Assembly (NCBI GenBank): GCA_963969595.1
Contig: OZ018417.1
Span: 2,420,501-2,484,500, forward strand
DNA: 64,000 bases
Origin: Neckera pumila
Lineage: Eukaryota > Streptophyta > Bryopsida > Hypnales > Neckeraceae
Reading direction: 5' to 3'
Below are positions 1-12,748 of the stretch, in pieces. Position numbers and translations under genes: made by a program. Each line of letters opens with the position of its first letter. The first letter of the stretch is position 1. Below the pieces are notes generated by a model, which was given only the letters and a program-made list of their open reading frames with translations, was not told the DNA's origin and did not search any database.

Positions 1-1759
1 TATAGATACTTCTATCACAAGTTCATTGATGAACATGATGCCATCACAGTGTCTTCCCCCAATTTATATGTACCTGTTTGTTAAATTTTGATCGAGCATC
101 ATACTACAAAACTATTTGAGGCCGGCTTTACAAACTGGGGCAGCCTTAGTTCTGCCTTGCTGATTAATGTTGTGAGTGTTATGTTTTTGAATCCCACAAA
201 ACGCCACAAAATTTTGCTGCCAAGCTGCTAACTTAGTTTGCATCCATATTAACCCTAAAATTGAGCCTGCTGTTGGTTGATGAATGCTTTTGAATTCTTC
301 ACGGTTATGCGCCCGGAAATCCTCGCAGTCAAAGATTTGCAAACGACTCCTCCTCGTCCAAATGGTAACGGGTGTGTGTACAATCCTCCCATCAAGCGGA
401 GGATGGATAGTTGGTTTAATCCTGCAGACGTTGCTGAAGCAGTATTATGATGATGATGATGATGGTTCTCATGACTTGGAAACATTTTGTCGCGAAAAGT
501 CGTGCCTCTTTAATCACCAAATCAGAAAAAAAAAAAACATTTCCTTGTGGCCAAGGATGAGCAACAGGAGACCCTCCTGGTGCCCTTTTTTCTTGTGCCC
601 AAGCAAGCAATTCATGGAACCTTGCAATTTAGGGTTGATGCAGGACAGATGAAGCTCTCTTGCAATGTGGAGAAAAATGTATCAAGAAAAACAACATTCT
701 CATCCCATTCTTCATGGCGGATATCCAATTTGTGAAGTCGGACAACCAAGTATTTGTTTATAGTTGAAAATCGTGCAATATGGAAAGCTCTCTTGCAGTA
801 GCTCAATGTAAGCTTAACCTTGAACATCAATCGGATGCTTTTTAGGCTCACAAGCATGCTCGAAGCTTGATAGTGGACAACGCAGTTGGAAAGACAAATT
901 GAAGAGATAAGTTAAAGAAGAGAACTGACTGCAGGCATAATGGCTTGGAGGCTTCTCTTTGAACAGGTAGATTCAACTCTCTTGAATTGCTCATACCTAA
1001 TACTAGCAACTTCAAATTGCAATGCAATGAGTTGTCGCGCTCACGTCGAGGAAGAATGATCACTCGTCGCGCTCGAGGTGTTCATTGTGAACGTCTAATG
1101 AGATGAAATAATGGGATGATATTTCTTTGGGATGAAAATGTGACGGATTTTGTGACAGGCGTACTTAACGTAACATAGATATCCAACAAATTGAATAGAT
1201 TTGTCTGTCAAATTGTATATGCATACATATGATTGGAAGTTTTTGCAAGTCAAGGTGCAAACAAATGTGGCGAGAGACTATTTGTGTCCAAGTAGAGAGG
1301 GTTGGGTATAATAGAAGAAAATCCCACAATTGGATCTCTATTACGGAATGTTTTGCTATGTTTTTAAGGTAGGGTGAACTACTTTTAAGCAAGTTTTCAT
1401 ACATCCATGATTGTGTGGAAGTGAGGTTTAATTTTGGATCACATAAGAAAACTACATTTAAGCTTGGTTGAAGTCTAAGAATGAAAATTGTATGCAAAAA
1501 TTGTAAGGGTTCTAAATTCAATTGGTAGATTTTTAAACATGTATTCTACTTTCAATGTCCTAATGATGAAGATTTTGTAGTGAATTTAATTATGATTCAT
1601 TTTTATCAAGGCATAATTCTGAATAGACACTTGGTTTTAGCTCATCCTACATATTAGACTTCTTTGTTAGAAAATTAAATCTAGCTTGTTATGAATCACT
1701 AAGCTGTAAAATTGTGGTACCCTTGGTGATGGATGTAGGGAAGCCATAATGCTCGACAA
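1..1759. other. Upstream region of the FTSH4-like gene, no gene recognised
   Basis: No recognisable gene. Around 284-735 short open stretches occur in different frames, broken by an (ATG)n microsatellite near 447-465 and a poly-A run near 526-537. This looks like decayed coding or transposon sequence, but I cannot assign it. The region should include the promoter and 5' leader of the gene starting at 1760; I see no clear TATA box. Confidence 0.5.
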
Positions 1760-4700
1760 ATGGCCTCAACACATAGACTAGGAGGGATTGGAGGTCTTGG
1801 ACAGTATTTTAAAGCATCGCTAATCCAACAAATAGGCTTGCGTGCATGGCAACCTAGCTTTGAAGGTACGATGAATATTGTATTTCAATTTTTGTATCTT
1901 TTACCAACCTCTCATAGAATTCAACTCCTTACCGACATTTCTATTCCTAGCAGTTGCATTCTAAATATGAATATATTTGTAGTTTTAAAAATGAGATCTT
2001 TGTTACAATTCTTGTAGAATCCCAAATCATTGGAATATGAATTACTTAGATGAACCTTGAATATTTTGCAAATATTTTAAATTATTCTAAATGAACTTCT
2101 TACATTGCTAGGAATTTGATTATCTACTATACACTTTTATAATGTATAGACTATCTATATTAATTTAGTTTTTAGTTTTAATCTATTCAAAAAATAGTAG
2201 ACTAATAGTTTTTGAAGACATTTATTTTAATAAAAAATTAACTCTTAAAAGAAGTATAAGAATTTTGTAGATTTTATTATATACATTGTATTATTTTTCA
2301 CATATGTTCATACATTGTTTTGCTCAAGGTAGTCAAAAAAGACAAATGTCATCCTACTCCAACTACATGCGTAGACTGGAACAATTGGATCGGGAAGCAG
2401 CAAACAAGTTTGATGTAGATGAAAAGCAAGTCGCCATTCTTAAAGAATTGAATAAAGTAGATCCATATGGTGTTGTACGTTGGTTTGAGAATCGGCCTAT
2501 GGGAACACAAAGTTCAATTGCTCTAGCTGAATATATCAAGGCTTTGGTGAAAGTTGATCGATTAGATGAAAGTGCCTTGATAAAGACATTGCATCAAGGT
2601 TTACACAATATTCTTTCTATCCAAAAAGTAGTGCCTATAATTTATATATATAATGTGTGTATATATGTATACTCTATTTTTATGATTTTGAAGATTGGAC
2701 ACAATACAAAATGATTTTTTTCTATAAAAAGATTATACAAATTTCCATTATTGTCTTTTACTCCAAAACAAAAAATAGATAAAGTTATACAACACACTTT
2801 TCTTTCAAAATTATTTTAGTTTATATAGGAAAAAATAAATTTAGAGCATTAATTCTAATGAAAGTAATGTAGAGTGTTTGATCAAAAAAATTGAATTATA
2901 ACTAGAATTGATTTAATCAACAATTAAATCTCTTTTATATTAATTATATTTTCATCCTAATTTAATCAATTGCATAAGGTAGAAGATCTTATTGTTGGCC
3001 TTTTAGTGTTTAACGCATTCTATTTGCCATATTATTATTTGGATTACAAAACTATTTTGGAAATTTCAAAAGCAAAAATTTGATAAATAGTTTAATATAT
3101 TGCTTTTTAGGAGCTACAAATTCAACAACAAATGTAGTGGCAAAAGGAGAATTGCTTAACAATACAACTTCAACAACAACACCAAGTCATTCAGCACCAT
3201 CACCTGGAGGAAGTTTTGCAGGAAGCATTGGGATGATGACAAAAGATGGACAATTGGGAACAGCTAGTGCACCAATTCACATGGTGTCATCAGAAGGAGG
3301 CCTCAAAGTACAAGCGTGGCGAACTTTACGTACACTTGCTTTAGGATTCCTCCTCCTCTCAGGTGTTGGTGCTTTGATTGAAGATCGTGGTATCACTAAA
3401 GGTGCAATTCTATTAAAAAAAGCATTATAGACACTTTCATTTCTATAATTTTGTTATCTATACTTAAAGATCTTTAGATGCAAACCCACATATGGAAGTT
3501 TAATGTGATAGGTTTGGGTCTAAATGAAGAGATTCAACCTAGCCTTGAATCAACAACAAAGTTTCTTGATGTCAAAGGTGTTGACGAAGCGAAAGCTGAA
3601 TTAGAGGAAATTGTTCATTATTTGAGGGATCCTAAGGTATTTAATCTAATGACCTTTTAGAGCACATAACTTTAGAAGTATAAAAAGTACTTTTTGTATT
3701 AAAATTTTATATGGAAAACACAACAACATTACTATACTTCATCACTGTCAAGCAAATAGGATCTTCATGATAAAGATGGCATAAATAAAAAATTTGGCGC
3801 CAATATAAAAATCATTTTATACCAATTGATTTAAAAAAAAGAAAAGATAAGAAAAGAGAAATAATAACCAATTTTAAAATATTGGTTCAGCGATTCACAA
3901 GGTTAGGTGGTAAACTACCAAAAGGCGTACTCTTATTAGGACCTCCAGGCACTGGCAAAACTATGTTAGCTCGAGCAATTGCAGGAGAGGCTAGAGTTCC
4001 TTTCTTTTATTGTAGTGGAAGTGAATTTGAAGAGATGTTTGTTGGTGTTGGAGCTCGTCGAGTTCGTGATCTCTTTTTAGCTGCAAAGAAAAGGTTATAT
4101 ACTTTAGGGTCTCTCTTTAGTAAACTTCTGGATAATTAAAATAAAGCCTATGCATATAAAATATATTATAAAGTAAATGATCATTAATATTTAAAATTTG
4201 AATGAGTTGTAGATCACCATGCATCATTTTTATGGATGAGATTGATGCAATTGGAGGTAGTCAAAATCCAAAAGACCAACAATACATGAAAATGACCCTC
4301 AACCAACTACTAGTTGAATTAGATGGATTCAAACAAAATGAGGGCATCATAGTCATTGCAGCAACCAATTTTCCTGAATCTTTAGATAAGGCCTTGGTAA
4401 GGCCAGGTCGATTTGATCGCCATGTAGTCGTTCCAAATCCTGATGTTGAAGGTCGAAGGCAAATTTTAGAATCTCATATGCTCAAGGTTTGTGAAATGCC
4501 TAAATATATGAAGAACATACATTGAATTGTATTTGGACATTGAAGTGTTCTAATTATGTATGTATAACTTTGCAATTTTGTAATTATTATAAAGAATGAA
4601 AATAGAATAGTTTTAATGATTGTAATGATTGAGATGACTTGTTCAACTACATTAGAGGTAAAAAAATTCAAAAGTTAGCTAAAGAATTAGGGGAGCCGAC

Positions 4701-5947
4701 CCATTTCCGACTAGGCATCCAATTTTGCTATATAGATTGTTTTCTTTCCTCTCAATGGGAGATGAATAGTCATTAATTATGGCACGGTTCCTGATGCAAT
4801 TGTGGTGTATTATAATTGGCTATAAGACTCTCAATATTACAACCAACCTTTGATGGATTTGCAACCAGTCCTTGGTCGAAAATAGGGAGGTCTATATAAT
4901 GAGTATAGGTCAAATAGAATCTTCAGCAAAAAAATTCGTAGTAATTATATTTTGAGAAATAGAAATCTTGAAAATTATATGAATCTTTCAAACTCAATTT
5001 TTATACACAAGGAAAATCCTCCCTTAAAGAAACCTGTAGATATGTGTAATTGCTTATTTAGTTGGAATGGATTGTCTACTTTAAGTAACAAAATTTTATT
5101 TGGATGGATTTAATTTGATCTTATAATCACTAAAGGTTTTTAAATAATAAGTATAAAATTAGTTTTATGTGAAATTCTTGAATTTTTGACCTTTTGAAAA
5201 AATGAATTGTGATTATGTAGGTACCAAAAGCCGAAGATGTAGAGATATCAATTATAGCCCGAGGGACACCAGGATTTTCAGGAGCAGATTTGGCAAATTT
5301 GGTAAATGTTGCAGCATTAAAAGCAGCCATGGAAGGTCAAAAAGATGTTAAGATGTTGGACCTTGAATTTGCAAAAGATAAAATTATGATGGGAAGTGAA
5401 AGAAAGTCGGCTATAATTTCTGAAGAATCTAGGAGACTCACAGCATATCATGAAGGAGGTCATGCTCTTGTAGCTCTCCATACAGATGGAGCATTACCGG
5501 TCCATAAAGCTACAATTGTACCTCGAGGAATGGCTCTTGGAATGGTTTCACAACTTCCTGACAAAGATGAGACAAGGTTCTCTCGAAAACAAATGCTCGC
5601 TCGCCTTGATGTTTGTATGGGAGGTCGTGTTGCTGAAGAACTTATATTTGGAGAAGGCGAGGTACACTATTACCTCCTAAAATCACAATTGTACAAGATG
5701 TAGCATCCATATAAAATGATGTTTAAAGTAAGTTCATAATACTCAATATGATAATATTATTGATTTCAACATTTGGCTAACATTTTTGGAACAACTTGCA
5801 TAGGTCACTTCTGGAGCATCTTCTGATATAATATCCGCAACAAAATTGGCACAAGAAATGGTGACAAAATATGGAATGAGTATAACAATAGGTGTTGTAG
5901 CACACAATTATGAAGATGATGGAAAGTCAATGAGTACAGAGACATGA
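1760..5947 (+). CDS. FTSH4: FTSH4-type mitochondrial i-AAA metalloprotease, C-terminus cut by in-frame TGA
   Basis: ATP-dependent zinc metalloprotease of the FtsH/YME1 family. FTSH4-type proteins sit in the mitochondrial inner membrane with the active site facing the intermembrane space and degrade damaged membrane proteins. Exons read: 1760-1865, 2329-2598, 3111-3401, 3512-3636, 3891-4093, 4213-4486, 5221-5661, 5804-5947. All introns are GT-AG and phases agree at every junction. Exon 1 gives a basic, amphipathic presequence ([15 protein letters not shown]...). Domains: one membrane segment near residues 198-215, Walker A GPPGTGKT at 281-288, Walker B IIFMDE near 336-341, the SRH arginines in RPGRFDRH, the zinc site HEGGH at 500-504 and the third ligand Asp578 in SGASSD. 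The frame stops at TGA (5945-5947), codon 618. The homologous frame continues to about 709 codons, near the usual 715. Either a recent pseudogene or a C-terminally truncated protein. Confidence 0.88.
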
Positions 5948-6223
5948 TTGATGATTGAGAATGAAGTGCGAGTATTACTACAAAAAGCATATGAAAATGC
6001 AAAAAATATTCTAACCAATCATCAAAAAGAACTTCATGCTTTAGCAGCGCATTTAATACAACACGAAACTTTAACATGAGCTCAAATTAAGACACTCCTC
6101 TCACAACTTAATGAAAAGACATCTTGGTCTGCTCGTCCTAGTATTACAGCTTCATCTGCTACTGTCACTGCTGCTGCTACTGCAATTGGCAAAAAACCTG
6201 CTCCTCATCCTACAAGCACTTAA
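5948..6223 (+). pseudogene. Disconnected C-terminal end of the FTSH4-like gene
   Basis: The reading frame continues beyond the TGA at 5945-5947 with clear FTSH4 homology (EVRVLLQKAYENAKNIL, then HQKELHALAAHLIQHETLT). It meets a second in-frame TGA at 6077-6079 and ends at TAA 6221-6223. At the first stop the family normally has Arg (TETR), so CGA to TGA, a single C-to-T transition, explains it. At the second, family members carry Gly, or Arg in some; one base change is again enough. The last 47 codons are low-complexity Ser/Thr/Ala. No splice pair removes both stops while keeping the conserved helices. Confidence 0.75.
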
Positions 6224-8266
6224 TTTTGAAGATGATTTTATTCTTTATAAAATTCATTAAAATAGACATGCACCTTTTTCTAGTATATTCAATTCAAAAT
6301 CATATAAAAAATTTGTGCAAAGTGTCTTTTTAAGGGGTCTTTTGATTTGTTTCACACTTAAATTCTAAAAGTTGGATTCTTTTCCTCATCTTAATTGAAT
6401 TTCCATAATAGAATAGGGAACTCCTCTTCTATAGATTTCAGCGGTTGGGACCTTTTTTGGAGCAACTAGTATTATTTTCAATAAATCCCAAAGAACAACA
6501 TGCTTTTTTATGATGTAAAAAAGAAGCATAATTATGTAGATCCACAAATAACTTAAAGGCAAAATTTTAATTAAATTTGGTATGAATTTAGGTTTTTTTA
6601 TCCTTGTATTTGATTATTGATTATGTTCTAGGGGATTTAATCTTTATGATTAATTTACTATTATAAAATTCTCATTGTAAGGATCCAGGATGTCAAGCAA
6701 ATAAATGATTCACTGATTGCTAGAAAAATTTAGAATTATAATTTGAACTAAATATAATAATTTAAAATACTATGCCAAACCCACAATAAAAATTTCATTT
6801 AAAAAAACATTGAAAGGTAATTTTGAGATTCAAAATCACAAAAAGAATCAAAATGAAAATTGATAGATTAAAACACTAAAGTTATAGAATATTTTAAAAC
6901 AAAATATTAATTAGTATGGTACAGTTTAAAAACTACTATAGAGAATTGACAAAATTATGTCAAAATAGTAATGTAATTAATTAGAATTTATTTATTTTAA
7001 ATCATAAATTAATGATTTATCTACTTTAAAATATATGATTAAAGTATTGATAAAATAGAAAATTTATCATTAAACCTTTAAATAAGGATTAAGGAGTAGT
7101 TTTCTTTCCAATAATAGCAACTTTTTCAATTGTGGTTGGAATTGCATAAGTAATTAGAATGATCATCTTATATAAATAAAATAAAATAAAACATCTCCAA
7201 ATTTAGACTGTTCAAAGACATTTATGCCCACAATTTAGAAACACTAAGGATATTTATTCCACTTGACAAGAAGTTCATCTATAATATATTAGAAAAAGCC
7301 TTCAAAAGCATATGGAGAATAAAATATATATTGTGTTTGTGTTTTTTACCAATTTCAAGTACAAAGATAAAAGGTAATTAGTAATGTATATTGGTAGAAT
7401 ATTTATGTGTTTACGTTTAAGCAGTCCCAAAGGCAAAATACAAAGTACTAAAATGACAACTAAGTCATTGTTGTATACTATATTGGTCTTTGTATGCAAC
7501 TACAATATTGAGGTAATATAGCAATACTAATTTGGCATTTGGCACATGACTACAACCATTATTTTGAATCAAGTATTAGAGGTTTAGAGTAGTCATTACG
7601 GTTCCATTACTAGTGTAGCTTTTGCACTTGCTAGATGACGTACTTCAATTACTCTTGATTTTCAATATAACATTATTTTGCAAAGATTCTAGAGAGGTCA
7701 GTTGTATAAATGTATTCTATAGATTGTTATATGCATTTTTGTACATGCCATTCACATTGTATTATAGTGGAAACTTACATCTATGTCATGAAAAAAATCG
7801 ATAATTGATTATAGTACAAAGAACAAGGAATCTAAAATGCAAGTCACATAGACAATATTATGCATGTTTTGCTTATTAGTTATGTATTTAAATTTATATA
7901 CAACAATGATTCTATTAAAAATATGTACAAAAGGATACAACTACTAAAGTCTTCTATAAATGAGTAAGAATTCTGTCCAATGTTTTTTTTAAATACATGC
8001 ATTTAAAAAGCATGTGAATAAGATAATTCTACAACATCAAACCAAAAGTATGATTCTTCTTTTATGAGATTCAGTTAATAGGAATTGTGGTTATATAAAG
8101 CTTGTTGCTAAGCTTTTACATATGAAGTCAATAGGATTTAAAATCAATTTTTTTTTAATGCCAAGACATGCTTCACCTAGAATTAAACTCTAAACACCCA
8201 AAAGTCTATATTTTGATAAATAAAATGCTTTACAATGATGTTTTGTCCTAATAATATTTCATGCAT
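6224..8266. other. AT-rich intergenic DNA without recognisable genes
   Basis: Strongly AT-rich, stop-rich in all frames and without splice-linked coding segments. Short ORFs such as 7622-7804 look like chance. The first part must contain the 3' UTR and polyadenylation region of the FTSH4-like gene. Confidence 0.6.
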
Positions 8267-8999
8267 TTAACCCCTAAAGCCCCAAGGGTGTTTTCTGTCA
8301 AAAAACACTGAAAACTGCCATTTCTGTTGCGTTCACTTAGGAAACCCTTAAAAAAACATTTTTTTTAAAATATAACTGTAGGATCTTGTATTTCACTTGT
8401 CTAAGACCATGTGGTAAAAATTTCATTGAATTTGACCGTACGGATTGAAAGATATGACCATTCAAAGTTTAGAAAATAGTTTTTTTGAACTCTGCCCGAC
8501 AGCTCCAGCTGCCTTTGACCGCCATTTGTGGAAAAGTTTTGCACTAAGGACTTTGAATAAAAAGACCTAATGTATTTAGGATAATGTTATACATATGTCC
8601 ACCAAAAATCACTTCAAAAAAATGTGTGGAACACATCCAAAAAAAATTTGAAATGACACAATGCCTAGAAAATTGACAATACACTATCTTTTCTTGCTAG
8701 CAAGTTTTCTACCTCATAAATTCAATATATGAAAAATCCCAATGGTGGATTGAAAGATTTGTTTTCCTTTAACAAACTCCCAAAAAGAGAAAAAAAAAAG
8801 AAAAAAAACTCTAATTTCTATTGAAATTAGAATGCTTTGGTGAGCCAAAGTCTTGTGGGCAATGACAAAAAAAGGGTCCCGGTTTGTTCCCCTGTGTTCC
8901 CGATATGTTCCCTATAGCGTTCCATTCCATGGGACCTCCAACTCACTACATCATCCATCTACAATGTACTCCATCCATCAAATGTTTCTATCCAACTAC

Positions 9000-9415
9000 T
9001 TCTCTATAAACTTCAAAAATTCATAACTAATTCCACAAATAACCAAAAAATATGAAACGGCTTGGGTTAGATGCCACGTTCATTTTTCTTTCTCTGAGAA
9101 TTTACTGAAAATTATTTCAAGCGCTCCATCTTCCTCTAAAAGGCAATCAGCCCTCAAAAACAGCATACTTCCTTCTCTATGAACTTCAAAAATTCATAAT
9201 TAATTCCACAAATGTCTAAAAAATATGAAACAACTTGGATTAGATGTCACTTTCATGTTTCTTCCTCTGAAAATTCACTGAAAATTATTTCAAGCACTCC
9301 ATCTTCCCCTAAAAGGCAATTAGCCCTTGAAAACAGCATACTTCCTTCTCTATGAACTTCAAAAATTCATAACTAATTCCACAAAGGTCCAAAAAATATG
9401 AAACGACTTGGATTA
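9000..9415. repeat. 173-bp tandem repeat, about 2.4 copies
   Basis: Units begin at 9000, 9173 and 9346 with TTCTCTAT followed by AACTTCAAAAATTCATAA. The spacing is 173 bp each time. The third copy is cut off at 9415, exactly where a TTAA-family right end begins, so the transposon end interrupted the array. Confidence 0.85.
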
Positions 9416-9520
9416 GCCCCTAAAGGACCATTGTCCCTTCGGGGGACAAATGCGTTTTCGGGCATGTACCTACAGGCTGACATTTTCTCCTGATTTTTTG
9501 AAACTTTTTGTGGACGTGAA

Positions 9521-9957
9521 AACAATAAAAAAATTGTGAAAAATTCAAAAAGTGTCCAATGCTTCTACAATTTGACATGGAGGTGCCTAATGTAGTAAGC
9601 CACATATACACAAGTTTTTAGAATTTTCTACCCACCAAAGACAAAGTTGTGGCAATGTTTAGTCACAGTTGAACCAATCTCCTAAAATGCATGCCTTCAA
9701 AGTTTGAAAATGGTCCCAAAACTTTCCAATAGTTTCAACTAATCCTAAACAAGCACCCCAACATATAAAATTAGAAAAGTGAATGCCAAATCCATGTTTA
9801 ATTTTAAATTACAGTTTAAAACAATAAAAAAATTGTGAAAAATTCAAAGAGTGTCCAATGCTTCTACAATTTGACATGGAGGTGCCTAATGTAGTAAGCC
9901 ACATGTACACAAGTTTTTAGAACGTTCCACCCACCAAAAACAAAGTTGTGGCTATGT
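9521..9957. repeat. 138-bp direct duplication (9521-9658 and 9820-9957)
   Basis: The two blocks start AACAATAAAAAAATTGTG and end CAAAGTTGTGGC plus ATGT with one substitution. They differ at only a few positions and are separated by about 160 bp of unrelated sequence. They lie inside the composite TTAA element. Confidence 0.85.
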
Positions 9958-10404
9958 GACTAATGTGACTAATTTGGGAATGACGTCAATCACGTAGAGT
10001 GAACATTAAATGGAGCCTAATTTTTCTTCGTGCTTTGCTTGTTGTGTCAGGGAACTGTAAATTGTCAACAAATTCGACCTGAATTTGTATTCATTGAAGA
10101 AGTGGTGCCACAAGTGAAGAAGTGGGAACTGTTTTTGGTTATAATTGTGTACATAGAGTGATGTAATTTCTCGAATGTGAGTGAAATTAATTGCACACGC
10201 TTCAATTTAGGTGCCACAAAGTCAATTCATGGCTTCTTGGTGCTCATGAAGTCGATTTTGAATGCAAATTTTGGACTTTGGAGATTCTTCTCATTACCAA
10301 ATTTGACCTACTTTTGTTTCAAATTTCACCCTAAACCCTGATTCAACGATGTAGAATTGACAAATTGAAAACCCACAAATCCAAATTGAAGAATTGTCGT
10401 GAAG

Positions 10405-10640
10405 TTGAAGCAGGGGCGCGGAGGCGCAGCCTGCAGCGGAGCCCCGCAGGCGCGGCCTCGCAGGCGCCCGGCCCCCTCTCCAACGAGGGGTCGGCGCTCA
10501 CCTAAACCCACCCACCCACCTCTGCCGTCCAATGGGCGCCGACCAGGCACAGGACAAGGTCTTCACCTGCTGCCCACCCCGGCCTGGTCCTGGCAGTTCA
10601 AAGTTCTGCCCGCCCTGAAGTCAACAAAAATGTGACAGCC
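10405..10640. other. GC-rich patch inside the composite transposon
   Basis: About 235 bp dominated by G and C, with runs such as GGGGCGCGGAGGCGCAG and CAGGCGCCCGGCCCCC, in otherwise AT-rich DNA. Both strands are open (10399-10635 + and 10326-10550 -), as expected by chance at this composition. No protein is recognised. It could be a captured fragment of a GC-rich gene leader. Confidence 0.55.
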
Positions 10641-11236
10641 CAGTCTGCCCTTAAATTGAAAAAGACTCATAACTTTTTTTTCTAGAATCCAATTGAAATA
10701 AAAGTTACATATCCACGAAGCTCTCGCAAAAATACACAACCTCTAAAAATCCCCAAAAATCTGACTTCATATTGAGACCATAGGTACCTGCCCGGACCCA
10801 TTTTACACAACCGGTCCTTTAGGGGTTAAAATAGTGATTGAATCTTTATGCTCTAACTTCTTTTACAACAAGTTTGATGAAACCAATTTTAATAATATGT
10901 TTGTTCAAAGATATAAGTAAAATTTGAAAAAAATCAAAGAATGAATTTAGACTATAAACAGTCTTATAGAGATTGAATAGAAAAGTGCAGATTCCTCTAA
11001 TCAATTTTTTTTTGCATGATTTTTGAAAACATTTTCAAGATAGCAGATTAATTAACTTTTGGAAAATAATTTTTTAAATTTCAATCAATATGCAGGAGCA
11101 AAATTTTATGCCACCTTAAAGACAAAAGGCATAAGCCTTGGCAATTCCTCAAATTAGAAATTTAAAAAAAGATCTCTAATAGAATATATTTATTGCTATT
11201 TAAAAATCTTTAACTCATCCTATTTGGATTAATACC

Positions 11237-12748
11237 TTAACCCCTGAAGTCCCACGGCCTTTTTTCCATCAAAAAACACTCAAAATTACCATTTTTAAAG
11301 CAAAGAGCAAATTATTTTTTTTAAAATGCCTACAAATCGCCACATCTTATACTAGACTAGTATAAAATGTGTGCTAGAAATTTCAGAAACTTTTGTTGTG
11401 TAAATTGCAACATATTTGCATTTAACCCCTAAAGTCCCAAGGCCATTTTTTTTGTCAAAAATCACTCAAAATTGCTACTTTTGTTGCGTTCATCCAAAAA
11501 ATTAGAAAAATATTTTTCTTAGAAACTAACCAAAAGATCTTGTACTACACTTTTCTCAGATCAAGTGGTAAAATTTTTATGATGTTAGACCGTATACATT
11601 GAAAGATATCAGCATTCAAAGTGAAAGAAAAAGTTTTTTTCAAAAAGATGCTTAAATTGCCTGCAAAACAAGAAGCTCTATAACTTTCACATCACTAATC
11701 CAAATGGAATGAATCAAAGCTTCCCATTTAGAAAAAAATATAATTTAATAGAAAATAATAACGAAAAAATTTATTTCAATTTTTTATGGATTTTTCTTGC
11801 TGTCCGGTCTCCCTAGTTTTGAAGTTATTGTAGCATAACTTTTGCTCCCAGTTACCGATTGAAATAAAAATTACATTCCCAGAAAGCTAATGAATTTTTC
11901 TATCTTATGGAAAAATTTCAGAAAGTCTCACCAAAAAATGAGCTCATAGGAACCTGCCTAAAATCCATTTTGTCCTCTGTAGGGACAATGGGACTTTAGG
12001 GGTTAAAAAGAAAAAAACAAGTTTTTTTGCACCTTGCTCAACTACATTTTTTGGCTTTGAACCTTCATAATTTAAATTTTTGCTCAACAGATTTTGAATT
12101 TCTAATTTGTATGATGATAAATTGAATTGAAAGCTTGATTGAGAGTCTAGCAATAAAAACTAAGAAAATACATACTTAGTTTTTAGTCATTAAAAAATTG
12201 TTAAGTAGAAATCAATTCAAGATTGAAAGAAAAACTTAAACAGTTAATAGTTCTAAGATGAAATTGAAATACACAAATCTCAACAGTAAAATTGTTCTAG
12301 CAAGAAGTCTAAACCTTGTGAAACTTTTTTTTTGAAAAATTGTGAAAAAATTGAATTCAAAAATGAATCTTTTAACTTATTTTTTCAAAAAGAACTATAA
12401 TTGCCTAAAAATCAAGATTGTCTATAACTTTCATATAATAAATCCAAATTGAATGAATCAAAGCTTCCCATGTAGATAAAAATACAATCCATACAAAACA
12501 AGGTTTAAAACAAATTATTTTAAATTTTTTGGAGGATTTTTTTTCCCCATCAAACTAAAATTTGGACTTTTTGTGCCATAAATTTTGCTCCTCGGCACCA
12601 ATTGAAATAAAAAAAAGTTTATTTTCGGAAAGCTAATGTATATTTTTATCTTCAAAAAATATTCAAAAAATCACAACAAATATTGACACAGTAGGAGCCT
12701 GCCCGGAATCCATTTTGTCCCCTGAGGGGACAATGGGACTTTAGGGAT
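11237..12748 (+). mobile_element. Near-full-length TTAA element, outer copy of a nested pair
   Basis: Starts with TTAA 11237-11240 and CCCCTGAAGTCCCA, and ends with CAATGGGACTTTAGGG near 12729-12746, where the terminal TTAA has decayed to ATTG. Without the 585-bp copy inserted at 11422-12006 its length is about 927 bp, matching the intact 930-bp copies. Subterminal blocks align with those of the copies at 25837 and 52525. No coding capacity. Confidence 0.8.
11422..12006 (+). mobile_element. Internally deleted 585-bp TTAA element nested in another copy
   Basis: Bounded by TTAA at 11422-11425 and 12003-12006. The left terminus reads CCCCTAAAGTCCCAAGG and the right ends GGACTTTAGGGG. Outer-element sequence resumes on both sides: GCATTTAA on the left and AAAGAAAAAAACAAG on the right, equivalent to uninterrupted GCATTTGAAGTGAAAAAAA in the copy at 25837. 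About 345 bp of internal sequence is missing compared with full-length copies. Confidence 0.85.

Larger units (their letters stand above)
8267..10829 (+). mobile_element. Composite TTAA element of the 930-bp family, expanded or rearranged
   Basis: The left end (TTAA 8267-8270, then CCCCTAAAGCCCCAAG) and about 300 bp of left subterminal sequence match the other copies of the family. A right end in reverse orientation occurs at 9413-9416 (here TTAG, then CCCCTAAAGGACCATTG). A right end in forward orientation finishes at TTAA 10826-10829. Between them lie a 173-bp tandem repeat, a 138-bp direct duplication and a GC-rich patch. It may be one enlarged element carrying captured sequence, or an older element hit by a second one. 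No transposase ORF is visible. Confidence 0.6.

Noticed and set aside
10326..10635. Pro/Arg-rich ORFs on both strands
   Set aside because: Arise from a GC-rich patch inside a transposon; both strands are equally open and neither resembles a known protein.
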